Source: Ophiothrix spiculata (Eukaryota; Echinodermata; Ophiuroidea; Amphilepidida; Ophiotrichidae). From it: a DNA stretch of 24,739 bases. The first letter of the stretch is position 1; every line of letters starts with the position of its first letter. The stretch lies in assembly GCA_000969725.1 (NCBI GenBank), contig JXSR01S048713.1; one strand, given 5' to 3'. The notes under the pieces were generated by a model. It saw only the letters and a program-made list of their open reading frames with translations. It did not search any database and was not told the origin of the DNA. Shown here piece after piece: positions 1-9,400 of this stretch. The position numbers were made by a program, and so were the translations under genes.

Positions 1-950
1 ATTACTAGCAAACTATCACAATTAGACCCCTAAATAAATTTAAATGTACATTTGTCATGTATCAAGTTAAAGTACTCATCAGGAGCTTTAATTTGCCTAG
101 GCAAGTTTAAGAATATGGCTTAAAATTTCACGTTACGATATGGTTACATTTCCTCCATATCCAGTTTTCAGCTCCCCAAGATATATTTCCTATATTGTGT
201 CATATCTCATGCAGTGTACATGCTACATGCATGGTTTATGTATCATTTTAACGTATTTACCAAGAGCTTTAATTTGATAGGTAATTTGCTTGAGTAGATG
301 TATTTATATGGCCTTAAATTTCAGGTTGTGATATTTTTACATATTGGGTCCTCCATATCGGGTCCTCAGCTCCAACGTTGGCGCTAGAAAATAATTTAAG
401 GGGTCCACTGGACCCTTTAAACATCCCAATTTTCAAATTTAAGGGGTCTGATGGAATTTCAAGGGGTCCGACGGACCCTTTAACCCCCCCTATTTTTTCA
501 AATTTAAGGGGTCCAATTTGAATTTTAAGGGTTTTAGAAGATTTTTTACCATCCTGCTAAGTATTTATTATAATTTAACAAATTTTAAAGGAGTCCACTT
601 CAGAATGTACCATTTTGCAGTCAATTTTATTGCGTCCAATTGGACCCTTTACACTTCAGCTTTTTCCAAATCAAAGGGTTTTTTTCATAAAAACTGCGTC
701 AAAAACGCGAAAACGCGATCTAGCGCGAACGTTGCTCAGCTCCCCAAAGTCATTTTTTCCTGTAAAGTGGCATATCTCTTGAACTGTACATGCTAATTTA
801 TGTAAAAGGTATCAATGCAAAGTACTAATCAAGAGCTTTAATTTGATAGGTAATTTGCTTAGGTAGGTATAGTCGAAAGGACCAAAATGTTTGAAAGAAC
901 CCTAAAAATCTCGCACAAAAGGGCAGCTCCCCAAACGTCAGTGCACCAGT
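1..950. repeat. Tandem array of about 190-bp units, interrupted by a MITE
   Basis: At least three diverged units recur. The marker gagctttaatttg occurs near 83, 264 and 833. The marker cagctcc occurs near 170, 369, 738 and 925, and a catatctc...tgtacatgct block occurs near 200 and 770. The first spacing is 181 bp. The second is about 200 bp once the insertion at 374-734 and its duplicated target are removed. No gene is seen here; short open frames in this stretch overlap the repeats and look accidental. The array lies in the presumed long intron of the minus-strand carboxypeptidase gene. Confidence 0.7.
374..734. mobile_element. hAT-like MITE with perfect 8-bp target duplication
   Basis: The termini are inverted repeats: CAACGTTGGCGCTAGA at the left and, in reverse complement, CAACGTTCGCGCTAGA at the right (15 of 16 match). 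The element is flanked on both sides by CTCAGCTC (366-373 and 735-742), a perfect 8-bp target-site duplication. CA...TG ends and an 8-bp duplication are usual for hAT transposons. The 361-bp interior has no transposase. It does contain short palindromes of the form AAGGGGTCC-nnn-GGACCCTT at 399-419 and 461-481. It splits a unit of the surrounding tandem array, so it inserted after the array formed. Confidence 0.8.
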
Positions 951-1214
951 TCATAACGCACGGCCTGATATAAGAAGACCAACAAGTGAAAAGTGACCCT
1001 TATTGGTGGAGGTGGCTTGAATTTTAACCTAAAAGCTAAATGGCATAAATTGTTCTGAAAAACTACACCTTTTTAAAGTATAGACGCCGCTGGTGGGTCT
1101 AAATCAAAAACAGACCTTTTTATGCTGTTATTTATGATGAGCATACCTAAACACTTTATTCTTAGAGCACCCCTTTCAGATTAAAACTAGAGGAAGTGGC
1201 ATTAACTTTAATAA
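951..1214. other. Intronic stretch with nothing recognised
   Basis: AT-rich sequence with no convincing open frame, splice-bounded exon or RNA gene. It is presumed intron of the minus-strand carboxypeptidase gene. Confidence 0.5.
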
Positions 1215-1348
1215 CCAATTTGTAAATATATTAAAACCCCCTGTTTTGAAAAGCCTTGTGCCAAATTTTGAGTTTTCTGCGCCAATTTGTAAATATATTA
1301 AAACCCTCTGTTTTGAAAAGCCTTGTGCCAAATTTTAAGTTTTCTGCG
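1215..1348. repeat. Two-copy 67-bp tandem duplication
   Basis: The block beginning ccaatttgtaaatata and ending agttttctgcg is repeated head to tail with a 67-bp offset (starts near 1215 and 1282). The copies differ at only a few bases, so the duplication is fairly recent. Short open frames on both strands across this block are consequences of the repeat and do not look like genes. Confidence 0.8.
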
Positions 1349-2091
1349 CCAATCTCAAGACATTTGGCCTCAGCGGGAGTTTCAATCCAAGGGCAGATGT
1401 CACAGCATTTATCAAATGAAATTTTTGGCAAGATATCAACTTCTATTTGCATACAACCAATGGGGATGGCACTGTGATTTAACAAAATTATGTATTGCTC
1501 AGTGATTTTCAATATTTTTGAAGTGAAATCCAGATCAAACCTTACAACATTGAATTACCATTTGTGGCACGATCAAGAGAAATGAGTCACATGTCAGTTA
1601 CTTTTCAATTTTCATTTTATAATGACCTAACTGTGCATTATACTACATTCTGATCTAAATCCCATCTGAATTGGTCATTTGGTTCCAGAGATATGACAAT
1701 TTCCTGAACTTCAAAAAAACAATGAAAAACAAAAGAATTTTCTGCCTTTATTTCTGACATGTGACTCCTTCCCTCTGATCATGTCACATAATTTGCTTAC
1801 AGCTTCATTTGAGTTGAAGGGATTTTTTACAAGAGTTATGCATATACACATCGAACCCTCTACCAAAACACACCCTACTTATACCATTTCATAGACATAC
1901 AACTATATCATTATAATCAGACATGCCAACCTCTCAGATCACAAAAGAGTATTTTGCCTGCCACTCCAAAAAGAGTATTTTTCACACAAAAAGAGTATTT
2001 TACAAGTATGTTCCAAAAAGATGAACATTATCTAACTTTAATCAATTTTACAAAATACAGAGTTCTGGGGCAAGGCCCCTGGTGGGGGCCA
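1349..2091. other. Intronic stretch with a short AAAAGAGTATTTT repeat
   Basis: No gene is recognised. The word AAAAGAGTATTTT recurs three times between about 1945 and 2003, separated by about 25-30 bases. A GC-rich segment with gggg/cccc complementarity (near 2066-2091) abuts the next inverted-repeat element. Confidence 0.45.
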
Positions 2092-2312
2092 GGGGCCGTA
2101 TTCATAAAGCACACTTAGCTTAAGGGCAACTCTTGCACTTCATTCTTAAGAGTTGCCCTTAACTAAGGGAAACACTCAAGTGCATTAAATTCATGCACTT
2201 AAGTCATTTAAGAATTTAATACACTTAATTTTTTCCCTTAGTTAAGGGGAACTCTTAAGAATTAAGTGCAAGAGTTGCCCTTAGGCTAAGTGTGCTTTAT
2301 GAATACGGCCCC
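2092..2312. mobile_element. Palindromic MITE with GGGGCCGTATTCATAAAGCA termini
   Basis: The outer 27 bases at each end are perfect inverted repeats beginning GGGGCCGTATTCATAAAGCA. Complementarity continues inward imperfectly through an AAGGGCAACTCTTGCACTT block. A second nested palindrome built from TTAAGAGTTGCCCTTA-type words lies inside, so the 221-bp element could fold into a multi-branched hairpin. It carries no coding sequence. CCAG lies on both outer sides, but the flanks are themselves GC-rich repeats, so the exact target duplication and superfamily are uncertain. Confidence 0.75.
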
Positions 2313-3171
2313 CAGGCCCCAGGGGGCAAGTCCCGGAAGCTCCTGGATTTGAGCAGTTTCAGATGCCTTTTGATGGGTTAAAAAAAGTAAATTATGTGAA
2401 CAAAAAATATGTGAAAATGATCAGATATACACATTTCTTACTAAAATTGTTTAATAATTTGGTGGGGTCGAGGGGGCAAAGCCCCCCAAAGCTCCTGGCT
2501 TTTAGCCATTACGGATCCGTTTTGGAGCTCTAGGAAGACCCCTTTTCAGTGAGTAAAATCAACTTACAAAAGCTGCATTTTCAACATGTTGCAGAGAGCT
2601 TCTGCACATCTACCAACACAGGAGAGGCCATTTCAATAGGTAAAGAAACAGAAAAATGTTTTACTCAAGGGTATTAGTGAGTCCAAAAATAAGCAAAGGT
2701 CTGCCTTTATGAACCCCCTGCAAGGGCCCGAGACTGCTCAAGGGGACCAGCTGGGGCCCACTCTACTCCTGGGGTCCCCTTTGAAAAGTTGATGTAGTTG
2801 TAAAGGAACAAGAACACAGTAATTTGAATTTTTGACTTTATTTAAAAGTTGCTTCGTTTAGCAGATATAAAGCCTTTTGTATCCAATATTACTATACATT
2901 TGTACAGGATCTTACATTCTAAAATTGACCCCCCTGACCTTATCGTAGGTCGCAATTGGCCGATTATTGCAGTCAGTAGACTGATTAAAATAAGTCATAC
3001 AATGTACCAGTTTTACACACTGGAACAACATGCACACTAGTACATTGTACTGCTGTAAAAGAAGTCTGATTACAGCTATATATACAGTACCACTTTGATT
3101 GATTTTAGGTGCTTTTCAGTTTTAATTATTTAAACCAATTTATTTTTGTTTTAACACGAAATCTCCTTAAG
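2313..3171. other. Intronic stretch with a repeated GGGGGCAAGCCCC-type motif
   Basis: No gene is recognised. Related short blocks of the form gggggcaa(a)g(t)ccc...aagctcctgg occur near 2323 and 2472, suggesting remains of an older dispersed repeat into which the element at 2092-2312 inserted. A small inverted pair, aaggggacc / ggtcccctt, lies around 2738-2782. Confidence 0.4.
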
Positions 3172-3249
3172 ATGGACACAATTATATCAGCATTTGTTGT
3201 GATAAATATAGTACTCCTCTTCAATTCTCAGGCCTGTCAAATTCCCTGG
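3172..3249 (+). other. Possible short signal-peptide exon (speculative)
   Basis: An ATG in good context (aagATGG) opens a 26-codon stretch whose first 22 residues look like a signal peptide: MDTIISAFVV, then INIVLLFNSQAC. It ends exactly at TGG|GTGAGG, a plausible splice donor. The open frame otherwise continues until it runs into a MITE at 3263-3422 and stops at 3325. No homologue is recognised and no downstream exon was found. It also lies antisense inside the presumed carboxypeptidase intron. A hydrophobic frame in AT-rich DNA can arise by chance, so this is recorded only as a candidate. Confidence 0.15.
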
Positions 3250-3262
3250 GTGAGGATCCATG

Positions 3263-3422
3263 CAGTGTTTGATTTAGAAAATAAAAGTTACATGCACAAC
3301 TGCAGAAAATTCTTGAAAATTGGCTGAAAAGCACAAAATTCTGCATGCACAGGCAATTTTTTACATGCACTGAGCAAAAGTTACATGCATTTGTGCGTAA
3401 AACCCCTCTAAATCGAACACTG
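3263..3422. mobile_element. hAT-like MITE, 160 bp
   Basis: The left end CAGTGTTTGATTTAGA and the reverse complement of the right end, CAGTGTTCGATTTAGA, match at 15 of 16 positions. The flanks GATCCATG (3255-3262) and GATCCATA (3423-3430) form an 8-bp target duplication with one mismatch. The interior has direct repeats of GTTACATGCA-like words and no coding capacity. It interrupts the short plus-strand open frame that starts at 3172. Confidence 0.75.
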
Positions 3423-3430
3423 GATCCATA

Positions 3431-4315
3431 GAATATATTCCTTTTATAAATGCATCTGCACCTCGGGATCTGCAATACATATGGGTGGGTCTTGAACCAG
3501 GGCTTCAAATTTATTGTAAATAAATTCTGACAAAATTCTTTAAACGCTCAGGGGAGGGCACCCACCTATGAAAGTGATGTGCACACTTCGGAAATGTGTC
3601 TTTCAGTGACAAAATTGGGGATGAGCCTAACATACTTTAAAAATACCATGTTCTGGGAGCAAGTCATATCAACAATAAAATTAAACATGAAATTGATAAA
3701 AAAAATAAACAAACTAAAAATACCAGGTCTTGCAAATTGTTAAAGATTTATGCACTGTTGAGATATGACTGACAGTGTTTTGATGAACTATATACTTGAC
3801 AGGTACATGTAGTCAATACTAATATAGGTATAAATATACTTTTAGAAATTCCTCAAAACCAATATTGGGTCTTGGGGAAACATTTCTGATAATATAGTTC
3901 CTCAAAACAAAAATGGGACCTTGGGGGAAACATTCCCAATAATTTTGTTCCAAGTTATTTGAAGCCTGTGTTTGGTTTGTTTGGCGAGTGACAGGCTAGG
4001 TAGCAATGTGCATACTGCATGCATAGTCATATAAGGCCACATTGTGACAAAATAATTGTTTAGTTCCGATTACCCAATTATTATTACCCGATCGACCCTT
4101 GCTCATTTGAAACGTGCTAAATTGCCAAAGCAACAAATTTAATTTTTGAGACCTCTAGCAAAAAATAATGATGTACTTGTTCGAGAAACACAAGCCAAAA
4201 AACACAGCACAGCCAGATATTTCGGGTAATGATGTACTAATGTGCATGTATAAAATACAAGAATATTCAGGGCAGTCGGCAGCTTCAAATTGCATCGCAT
4301 AGTAAAACCTTAGGG
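3431..4315. other. Intronic stretch with a 50-bp duplication and a decayed hAT-like fragment
   Basis: No gene is seen. Two diverged copies of a block starting ttcctcaaaac and containing tgggaaacatt-type sequence lie near 3848 and 3898. From about 4174 to 4245 a segment (cgagaaacacaagccaaaaaac, then atttcgggtaa) resembles the interior of the element at 4316-4523 and is probably an older, truncated relative of it. Confidence 0.45.
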
Positions 4316-4523
4316 CAGGGGTTCTCAAATTTACAAAGCGCCACATAAATGAAAATATTGCACGGGGGAAAAGCGCCAAACTTGCCTATTTCTCATTGTT
4401 CCTTGCTCGAGAAACACAAGCCAAAAAACTTCGTTTTGGTACCAATACCACTGCCAGAAATTTCGGGTAAAGTGTTCCTAATGTATTTCTTTTGGTGCGC
4501 GCGCCGCTAGTTGAGAATCTCCG
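4316..4523. mobile_element. hAT-like MITE, 208 bp
   Basis: It begins CAGGGGTTCTCAA and ends with the diverged inverted copy TTGAGAATCTCCG. The outer flanks CCTTAGGG (4308-4315) and CCCTAGGG (4524-4531) are an 8-bp target duplication with one mismatch. The CAGGGGTTCTCAA end resembles many hAT termini. The interior contains a cgagaaacacaagcc block shared with the fragment at about 4174. No transposase is encoded. Confidence 0.7.
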
Positions 4524-4597
4524 CCCTAGGGGAAAACATAATTTATTGCAAATCATTTGACCCCTGTAAGTGAATACGGTACCTTGCTACAACTTAA

Positions 4598-4893
4598 GGG
4601 ACGCACCATTGGACTTCAAGGGGGGGAGCAGGAAGTTTGGGTTAGGACAAGTTTTTTTTTTTCTCCAGCCTGGCAGGGAAAGTTTTTTTTTTTTAGTGTC
4701 TGATGAGGCAAAGTTTTTTTATTTTTAGTTGTAGATGGGGCAAGTTTCCATTCCCCAGTGGGTCAAGTTTTTTTTTTTTTTTCTCCTGTGTGTGGGTCAA
4801 GTTTTTTTTTTTTTTCACCTTAGGGTGGGTCAAGTTTTTTTTTTTCAAAAAACTTCCTGCTCCCCCCCCCCTTGAAGTCTAATGGTGTGTCCC
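4598..4893. mobile_element. Foldback element with T-tract repeats, PIF/Harbinger-like ends
   Basis: The ends are long imperfect inverted repeats of about 40-45 bp: GGGACGCACCATTGGACTTC at the left, and GGGACACACCATTAGACTTC as the reverse complement of the right end. TAA lies directly outside both ends (4595-4597 and 4894-4896), the 3-bp target usual for PIF/Harbinger elements. The middle consists of roughly 40-bp repeats in which gtgggtcaag or similar is followed by a run of 8-15 T. No protein is encoded. The right end lies only about 75 bp inside the intron from the carboxypeptidase splice donor. Confidence 0.65.
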
Positions 4894-4963
4894 TAAGTGC
4901 AAATGGCAAGAACAACACAAACAGAATTTAGTAAACACATTTTACCCTGTAAAACTATCATTA

Positions 4964-4971
4964 TCTTACCT
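4964..4971 (-). other. Splice donor of carboxypeptidase exon 1
   Basis: Read on the minus strand, the junction is CCAG|GTAAGATAA, a near-perfect eukaryotic donor. It falls where homology to M14B proteins stops, after WYDVPG, and leaves phase 1. This decides the end of the exon at 4970. Confidence 0.9.
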
Positions 4972-5846
4972 GGCACATCATACCAATGTGCACCGTTCGT
5001 AATCCCACCAGGAAAGTGATCTCCAGGGCAATTATGAGCGTGCATTACTTTGTGATTATTGGAGTAAACTTGAGCTGAATGTTTGAAAAATGCATCATCA
5101 GGAGTAGCGCTGTAATATTCAAAAGTGTGTCTGTTAGAATCGTCCCATGGATAACTTGCAACCAGGCTTCCACCGTGAAGATTGGCTGATAGAACAAACG
5201 GTTTAGACTCAATCCAGTTGATTAGTGCTTGCGTTTCTGGCTGAATTCCTTTTGCATGAGCTCCGTGTTGTTGGTCATGAATCGCCCATTGATCAGGAAA
5301 ATTTCTGTTCAGATCAACACCAGCAGCATTGGGTCTACCACTCATATGATCGCATCCCCCTTCCTGTGCTTTTTCAAATCCATCCGGGTTCATACTGGGC
5401 ATAATATAAATATTTGTGTTGTCGACTAAGTTTGTAACACGATCATTCCTGCCATAATTTTCACATAAATATTGCACTAAATAAATAAGGATTTGACGAC
5501 CTATAGGTTCATTTCCATGCATGTTACCCACATATTTAAACCATGGTTCTCCTGGTTCGATTTCGTCTGGTTTGTCTGTGATTTGGATAGCCCACAAATC
5601 TCTTCCTTCACTGCTTTTCCCAACAGAATGTAAACGTGTTATTGACGGATATCGCGAAGCATAATCCTGAAATGTTCTAGTCAATCTTGGGTAATGGTGA
5701 TACCCTGAACTAGTGTCAATATCCCTTCTGTTGATTTCATGGTTTTCTGATTCAAAAGCGTCAATTGTATCACATAGAAATACGGCTAATAACACACATA
5801 AACATGTCCCAAAATGTGTCATCCGGTGCTTCCGTGTTGACTCCAT
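4970..5846 (-). CDS. Metallocarboxypeptidase, M14B (CPD/CPE/CPN type), first coding exon
   Basis: This exon encodes residues 1-292 plus one base of a zinc carboxypeptidase that would remove C-terminal Lys or Arg from peptides in the secretory pathway or outside the cell. Residues 10-30 form a signal peptide, probably cut after TIDA. The M14 domain starts near residue 49. Zinc ligands are H110 and E113 (GNMHGNEPIGR) and H224 (SANLHGGS). N180-R181 in DLNRNFP bind the substrate carboxylate. D235 in SYPWDD sits where the basic-specificity Asp of the family lies. The start has a strong context (gaaaATGG). The exon ends WYDVPG at G|GTAAGATAA in phase 1, inside the family's conserved VPGGMQD segment; the frame beyond 4970 is intron read-through to a stop at 4893. 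The catalytic Glu and the C-terminal transthyretin-like domain must be in later exons. I found none down to position 1. Carboxypeptidase D with several domains and a single-domain enzyme both remain possible. Confidence 0.93.
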
Positions 5847-6104
5847 TTTCGCAACTACAAAAATGATATAGAATCACCAATTCACACTTTAAAATTTCTC
5901 TACAACATCAAATTACATAAAAAATAAAGTAAAGAAATATTTGTTATTGATTATATATGGGTAAAAGTATTAAAAATGTTCCAATAAAAACCTAATAAAA
6001 CCAAAAGTCAAGTAAATAAGTAGCACAACACTAAAACATATCAGAGTTGTTTTAAATATAATACAAAACACCGTCTTGTGTTGATTGATTGATCGCCCAT
6101 GAAG

Positions 6105-6120
6105 AGGTCATCAGGGGTCA
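6105..6120 (+). promoter_or_regulatory. DR4-like nuclear receptor site
   Basis: AGGTCA-tcag-GGGTCA is a direct repeat of nuclear-receptor half-sites with a 4-base spacer, the arrangement typical for thyroid-hormone-receptor or LXR heterodimers with RXR. It lies between the two divergent start codons. Binding is not shown by sequence alone. Confidence 0.4.
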
Positions 6121-6129
6121 AGATCACGA

Positions 6130-6137
6130 TGTAAACA
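6130..6137 (+). promoter_or_regulatory. Forkhead (FOX) consensus site
   Basis: TGTAAACA, followed by a second overlapping aaacaaac word, matches the forkhead core. It is 10 bases downstream of the DR4-like site in the divergent promoter region. A short motif like this has a real chance of occurring at random. Confidence 0.3.
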
Positions 6138-6452
6138 AACAACCTGCAGCAATCAGCTGTGGTGGACCTTGTTCTGTTGAAATCATGGAAACAAAAAAGC
6201 TGAAATGAATTGAATTGATTCCAAATTTGATGGACAAATCGTGCACTATATTTGTGTAGAAGCTTACTGGGAATACTGTAGCTCTACTTGAAATCATGTT
6301 TGAAGTTTGGCACATTTTGTAATTCAGCTATTATAATATCATTATCAAGACTGAACATTGAACACTTTATAAACAGATAAAGCAAGACAAGAGGCTTTGG
6401 TTTGCATAGAGGATTCTTCACTTCATTTTTATTTGTTCTATCTAAATCAAGT

Positions 6453-6492
6453 ATGGGATATGAAGTTCTTCTATATGTTCCCAATATAATTG
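6453..6492 (+). CDS. Coding exon 1 of the phosphatidyltransferase-like gene
   Basis: Encodes MGYEVLLYVPNII plus the first base of a Gly codon, ending ATTG|GTAAGT in phase 1. The ATG has A at -3 and G at +4, and an in-frame stop lies upstream at 6378 with no other in-frame ATG between. The VPNIIG end joins perfectly in sense and phase to exon 2 (Y-I-R-I), recreating the family's PN-x-IGY-x-RI start. Because it is only 40 bp long it is invisible to ORF-length searches. Confidence 0.8.
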
Positions 6493-9400
6493 GTAAGTCT
6501 AGTACAAGAACATGTGTACATTTTATGAGGGGAGCGTGGCTGAGCGGTTAGAGCACGGGTCTCGTAATACAGAGATTGTGGGTTCGAGCCCCAGGCCGGG
6601 CGGTTTTCGTATCATTGTTTCCTCGGGCAAGAAACTTTACTCTACTTCCCAGGCTCTACTTGCTCCGTGGTCGGACAGTCACGTAAAGCTGTGGGTCCCC
6701 TGTGCGAATGTAGTTCCAATAATTGTATTAAACTCAGGACCAAGTGTCCAGAGTTACAAGGAATATGTGGAGTTATATTGCCGTTTAAGCTTTCTAAGTT
6801 TTGACATGAAATAATTCAGAAATTAAAAACCCAAATAAATTTCTCTCAACACAGACAACATCTTTAAATAGTGTAGAATCATTACAAAACTAATTTAAAT
6901 CGAAAGATGAAATTTATTACCCAAAATCTGGACATAAACAAAGTTGAGGTTGTCAAATTCGGAAACCCAATGTTACAGCATACAAGGTAAGTTTTAGCCC
7001 AAAATCACACATTGTGATTCTAAATGTTAATAAATTACCTATCATGAGATGCACAAGACTCTCAAGAAGCATATTAATCATAAAATTTGTAAGCAACTTC
7101 AATATTTTGGCTGAATTTGCAGTGTGGACTTAGCCTCAAGATGCTCTGTATACACATGCTTAAATGGCAGTTTTACTACATAGTATTTTCCATGACTTGA
7201 CACTAAGTCAAGTCATGGTGCCAGGACTAGTGCGAATGCTCCTTCTTGGGGCGCTGCATGCAGTGTATGTATCCTGATGAGTCTACATGTATGTTTCTCT
7301 ATAAAGTGTGCTCATTCTCCAATAAAGTGTGCAACTTTGGTCTCAGAAATGTTTTAAAATTTCAACTACTAATAAGGCTTAAAAAAGGTTTGATTGGCAT
7401 ACCTGACCAACCCTATTTTTACTGCCGACCCTAAATATTTTTATTTTTTTGAGCACGGTAAAAAACCTCCAAATCCCAAATTTGATGGGAATTGATTCAT
7501 GGGGGCCAAAGATATGGCTTGCAGGACATTCAAAATGACAAATAAAAGATGTGTTACAGAAAAAAGTCAATATGTGTCATATATTTTGTGTTCTTGTATG
7601 TGAAACATAGGCTAGACTTTAAAAAAAAAGAGAGAAATCCGACCTACCTACCCTATTTTTTTTCTATGTTACAACAATCAAACATTTTTTTTAAGCCTAA
7701 CTCATGAAAAACATACAAAATCATAAACTCTATGGTTTCTGAAGAAGAAACAGTGCATGGGAGATTTTTCAAAATACTTGATAACCATTGTATTCCCTGT
7801 TCTTTAAGATAACGTAATAAAAACAAGGTACACCAAAAAGAAAAAATCAAACAACTTTGACAAAGTATGAGGGCAGTAATTGTCAAATCATGATTTTGAA
7901 GGGCAATTTATTTTTAAAACCTCTTTTGGGTACCGGTATATTAAGATATTTCGGCTAAAAATGCCTAAATTTTTTTTAAATGTGTGTCACTAAAGTGCAG
8001 AAAAGGTTTTTAGGTACCGGTAAATTTATTAATTACAGCTGTAAAATAATTAAATGTAAAAGCATAAAATTTTTAGGCCATACTTGCTCATTTATTTTAG
8101 ATTCAGTAGCATGTCCCCTCTTGACCCCGCCACTGTCCCAGAGCCACTGTATGGGATGTTGGTCAAATGTCACATGTGATGATTTGGTGCCCCCTAGTTC
8201 GAGGTGCTCAGCCATTAATACTCGATCGCCGACAATCTCTGTTTAACCGGAATCAAGTGACATTTTCAGATTACATTTATGTTGTATTCTTCTTTATATC
8301 ATGAATTGCACCTTTAAACTTGATTTTCTCAGAACTGTGTTTTTCTGAATCAGTCCGATGCCTTTTACCAATTTGGATTTAACTTTGCAATTGAACATCC
8401 AAACATCGAAATTCGAACATCGATATGATCTTTCAGATGAGACCAAAAAACGATTTTCATTTTTGGACCCTTAAGGTACCTTTGGATATGACGGCGCAAA
8501 TATATGTGACCTGCGCCATATCGAAAGGTATGATACCGTTAGGGTCCCAAAATCAAAATTGAGTTTTGGTCTCATTTAAAAAGCTGAGATTTTAAGCTTT
8601 AAAATGTAACCTTTCTTTTGGTTTTTAAATGTTTGGTTTCAAAGTAACTGCCAAATTGGTAAAAGGCATCAATTGGTCTGATTCTGAAAACTTTACTTAG
8701 TTCTGAGAAAATTGAATTTAAAGTTTATGTACTAATTAAAACTTGAATGAAAAGGATTTTTATCTTGGTTTTTGACACATTTTTTCTATGTTTTGGATGT
8801 TAGAACCTGATTAATATGATTTTACACTTTAAGGTAACATTTAATTATGGTTTAGATAAGGAAGCGTAACAATAGGGGGGAAAAGGAAACATATGGGGGA
8901 AAACAATTTTGGAGCAAAAATGGTTGAACAAAAAAATATGGAACTTTTTATATTGCGCTTAATAAATGAAATTCACTCAAAGATTTTGACAGAAAATTAT
9001 ATCTTTAAATTTGCGCAAAGCTTGCAGATTTTTTGACATTTTACATTTAAAGTATCTAAAACAAGGATAAATTGAGTGTAATATTGGTGACAGTGGCTGA
9101 AAGTGGTGTGGCAGTTGGAGAGGGCTTGTGACTAGAGGGGGCAAATGCCCCATGCCTCCCCTTGGTGCCGCCCCTGTCTTTTCAGCAATCTTGTAGTGAC
9201 TAGTCAATGATTGGTGTATGAATTTCAAAGAATTGAAAGTTTTAATGGGTCAATTATTCACCACTTTTGAGAATTTGTGACTTTTTAAAAATCTAATTAA
9301 TATGAAGCATAAACTTTAACTTAAAACCCTAATCCTTTTCATGAGAAAACAAATGTGTAGGCCTCATGTTAAGTCATTGAAAAGGATAGCCCTTATCTTG

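Larger units (their letters stand above)
5847..6452. promoter_or_regulatory. Shared upstream region of a head-to-head gene pair
   Basis: Only 606 bp separate the two start codons, so both promoters must lie here unless a 5' non-coding exon lies farther away. For the plus-strand gene a TATAAA occurs at 6368-6373, about 80 bp before its ATG. For the minus-strand gene an AT-rich tatata lies near 5953-5958. On the minus strand the text catttttgtag|ttgcgaaaATGG also looks like a splice acceptor, so a 5' UTR intron is possible for the carboxypeptidase. An AGGTCA-n4-GGGTCA site and a TGTAAACA site lie in between. Promoter function is inferred from position. Confidence 0.5.

Noticed and set aside
4893-4969. 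C-terminal 25 residues of the uninterrupted carboxypeptidase frame
   Set aside because: They follow a consensus splice donor at the point where family homology stops; this is intron read-through.
6529-6602. tRNA gene
   Set aside because: The A and B boxes are present but the acceptor stem does not pair and the anticodon arm is poor. The conserved SINE-type body follows, so it was called a SINE.
6512-6814. Plus-strand 100-codon frame
   Set aside because: It lies almost entirely inside the SINE.
6907-6990. Short frame ending acaag|gtaag, possible extra exon
   Set aside because: There is no acceptor and no homology, and exon 1 at 6453-6492 already joins exon 2 perfectly in phase.
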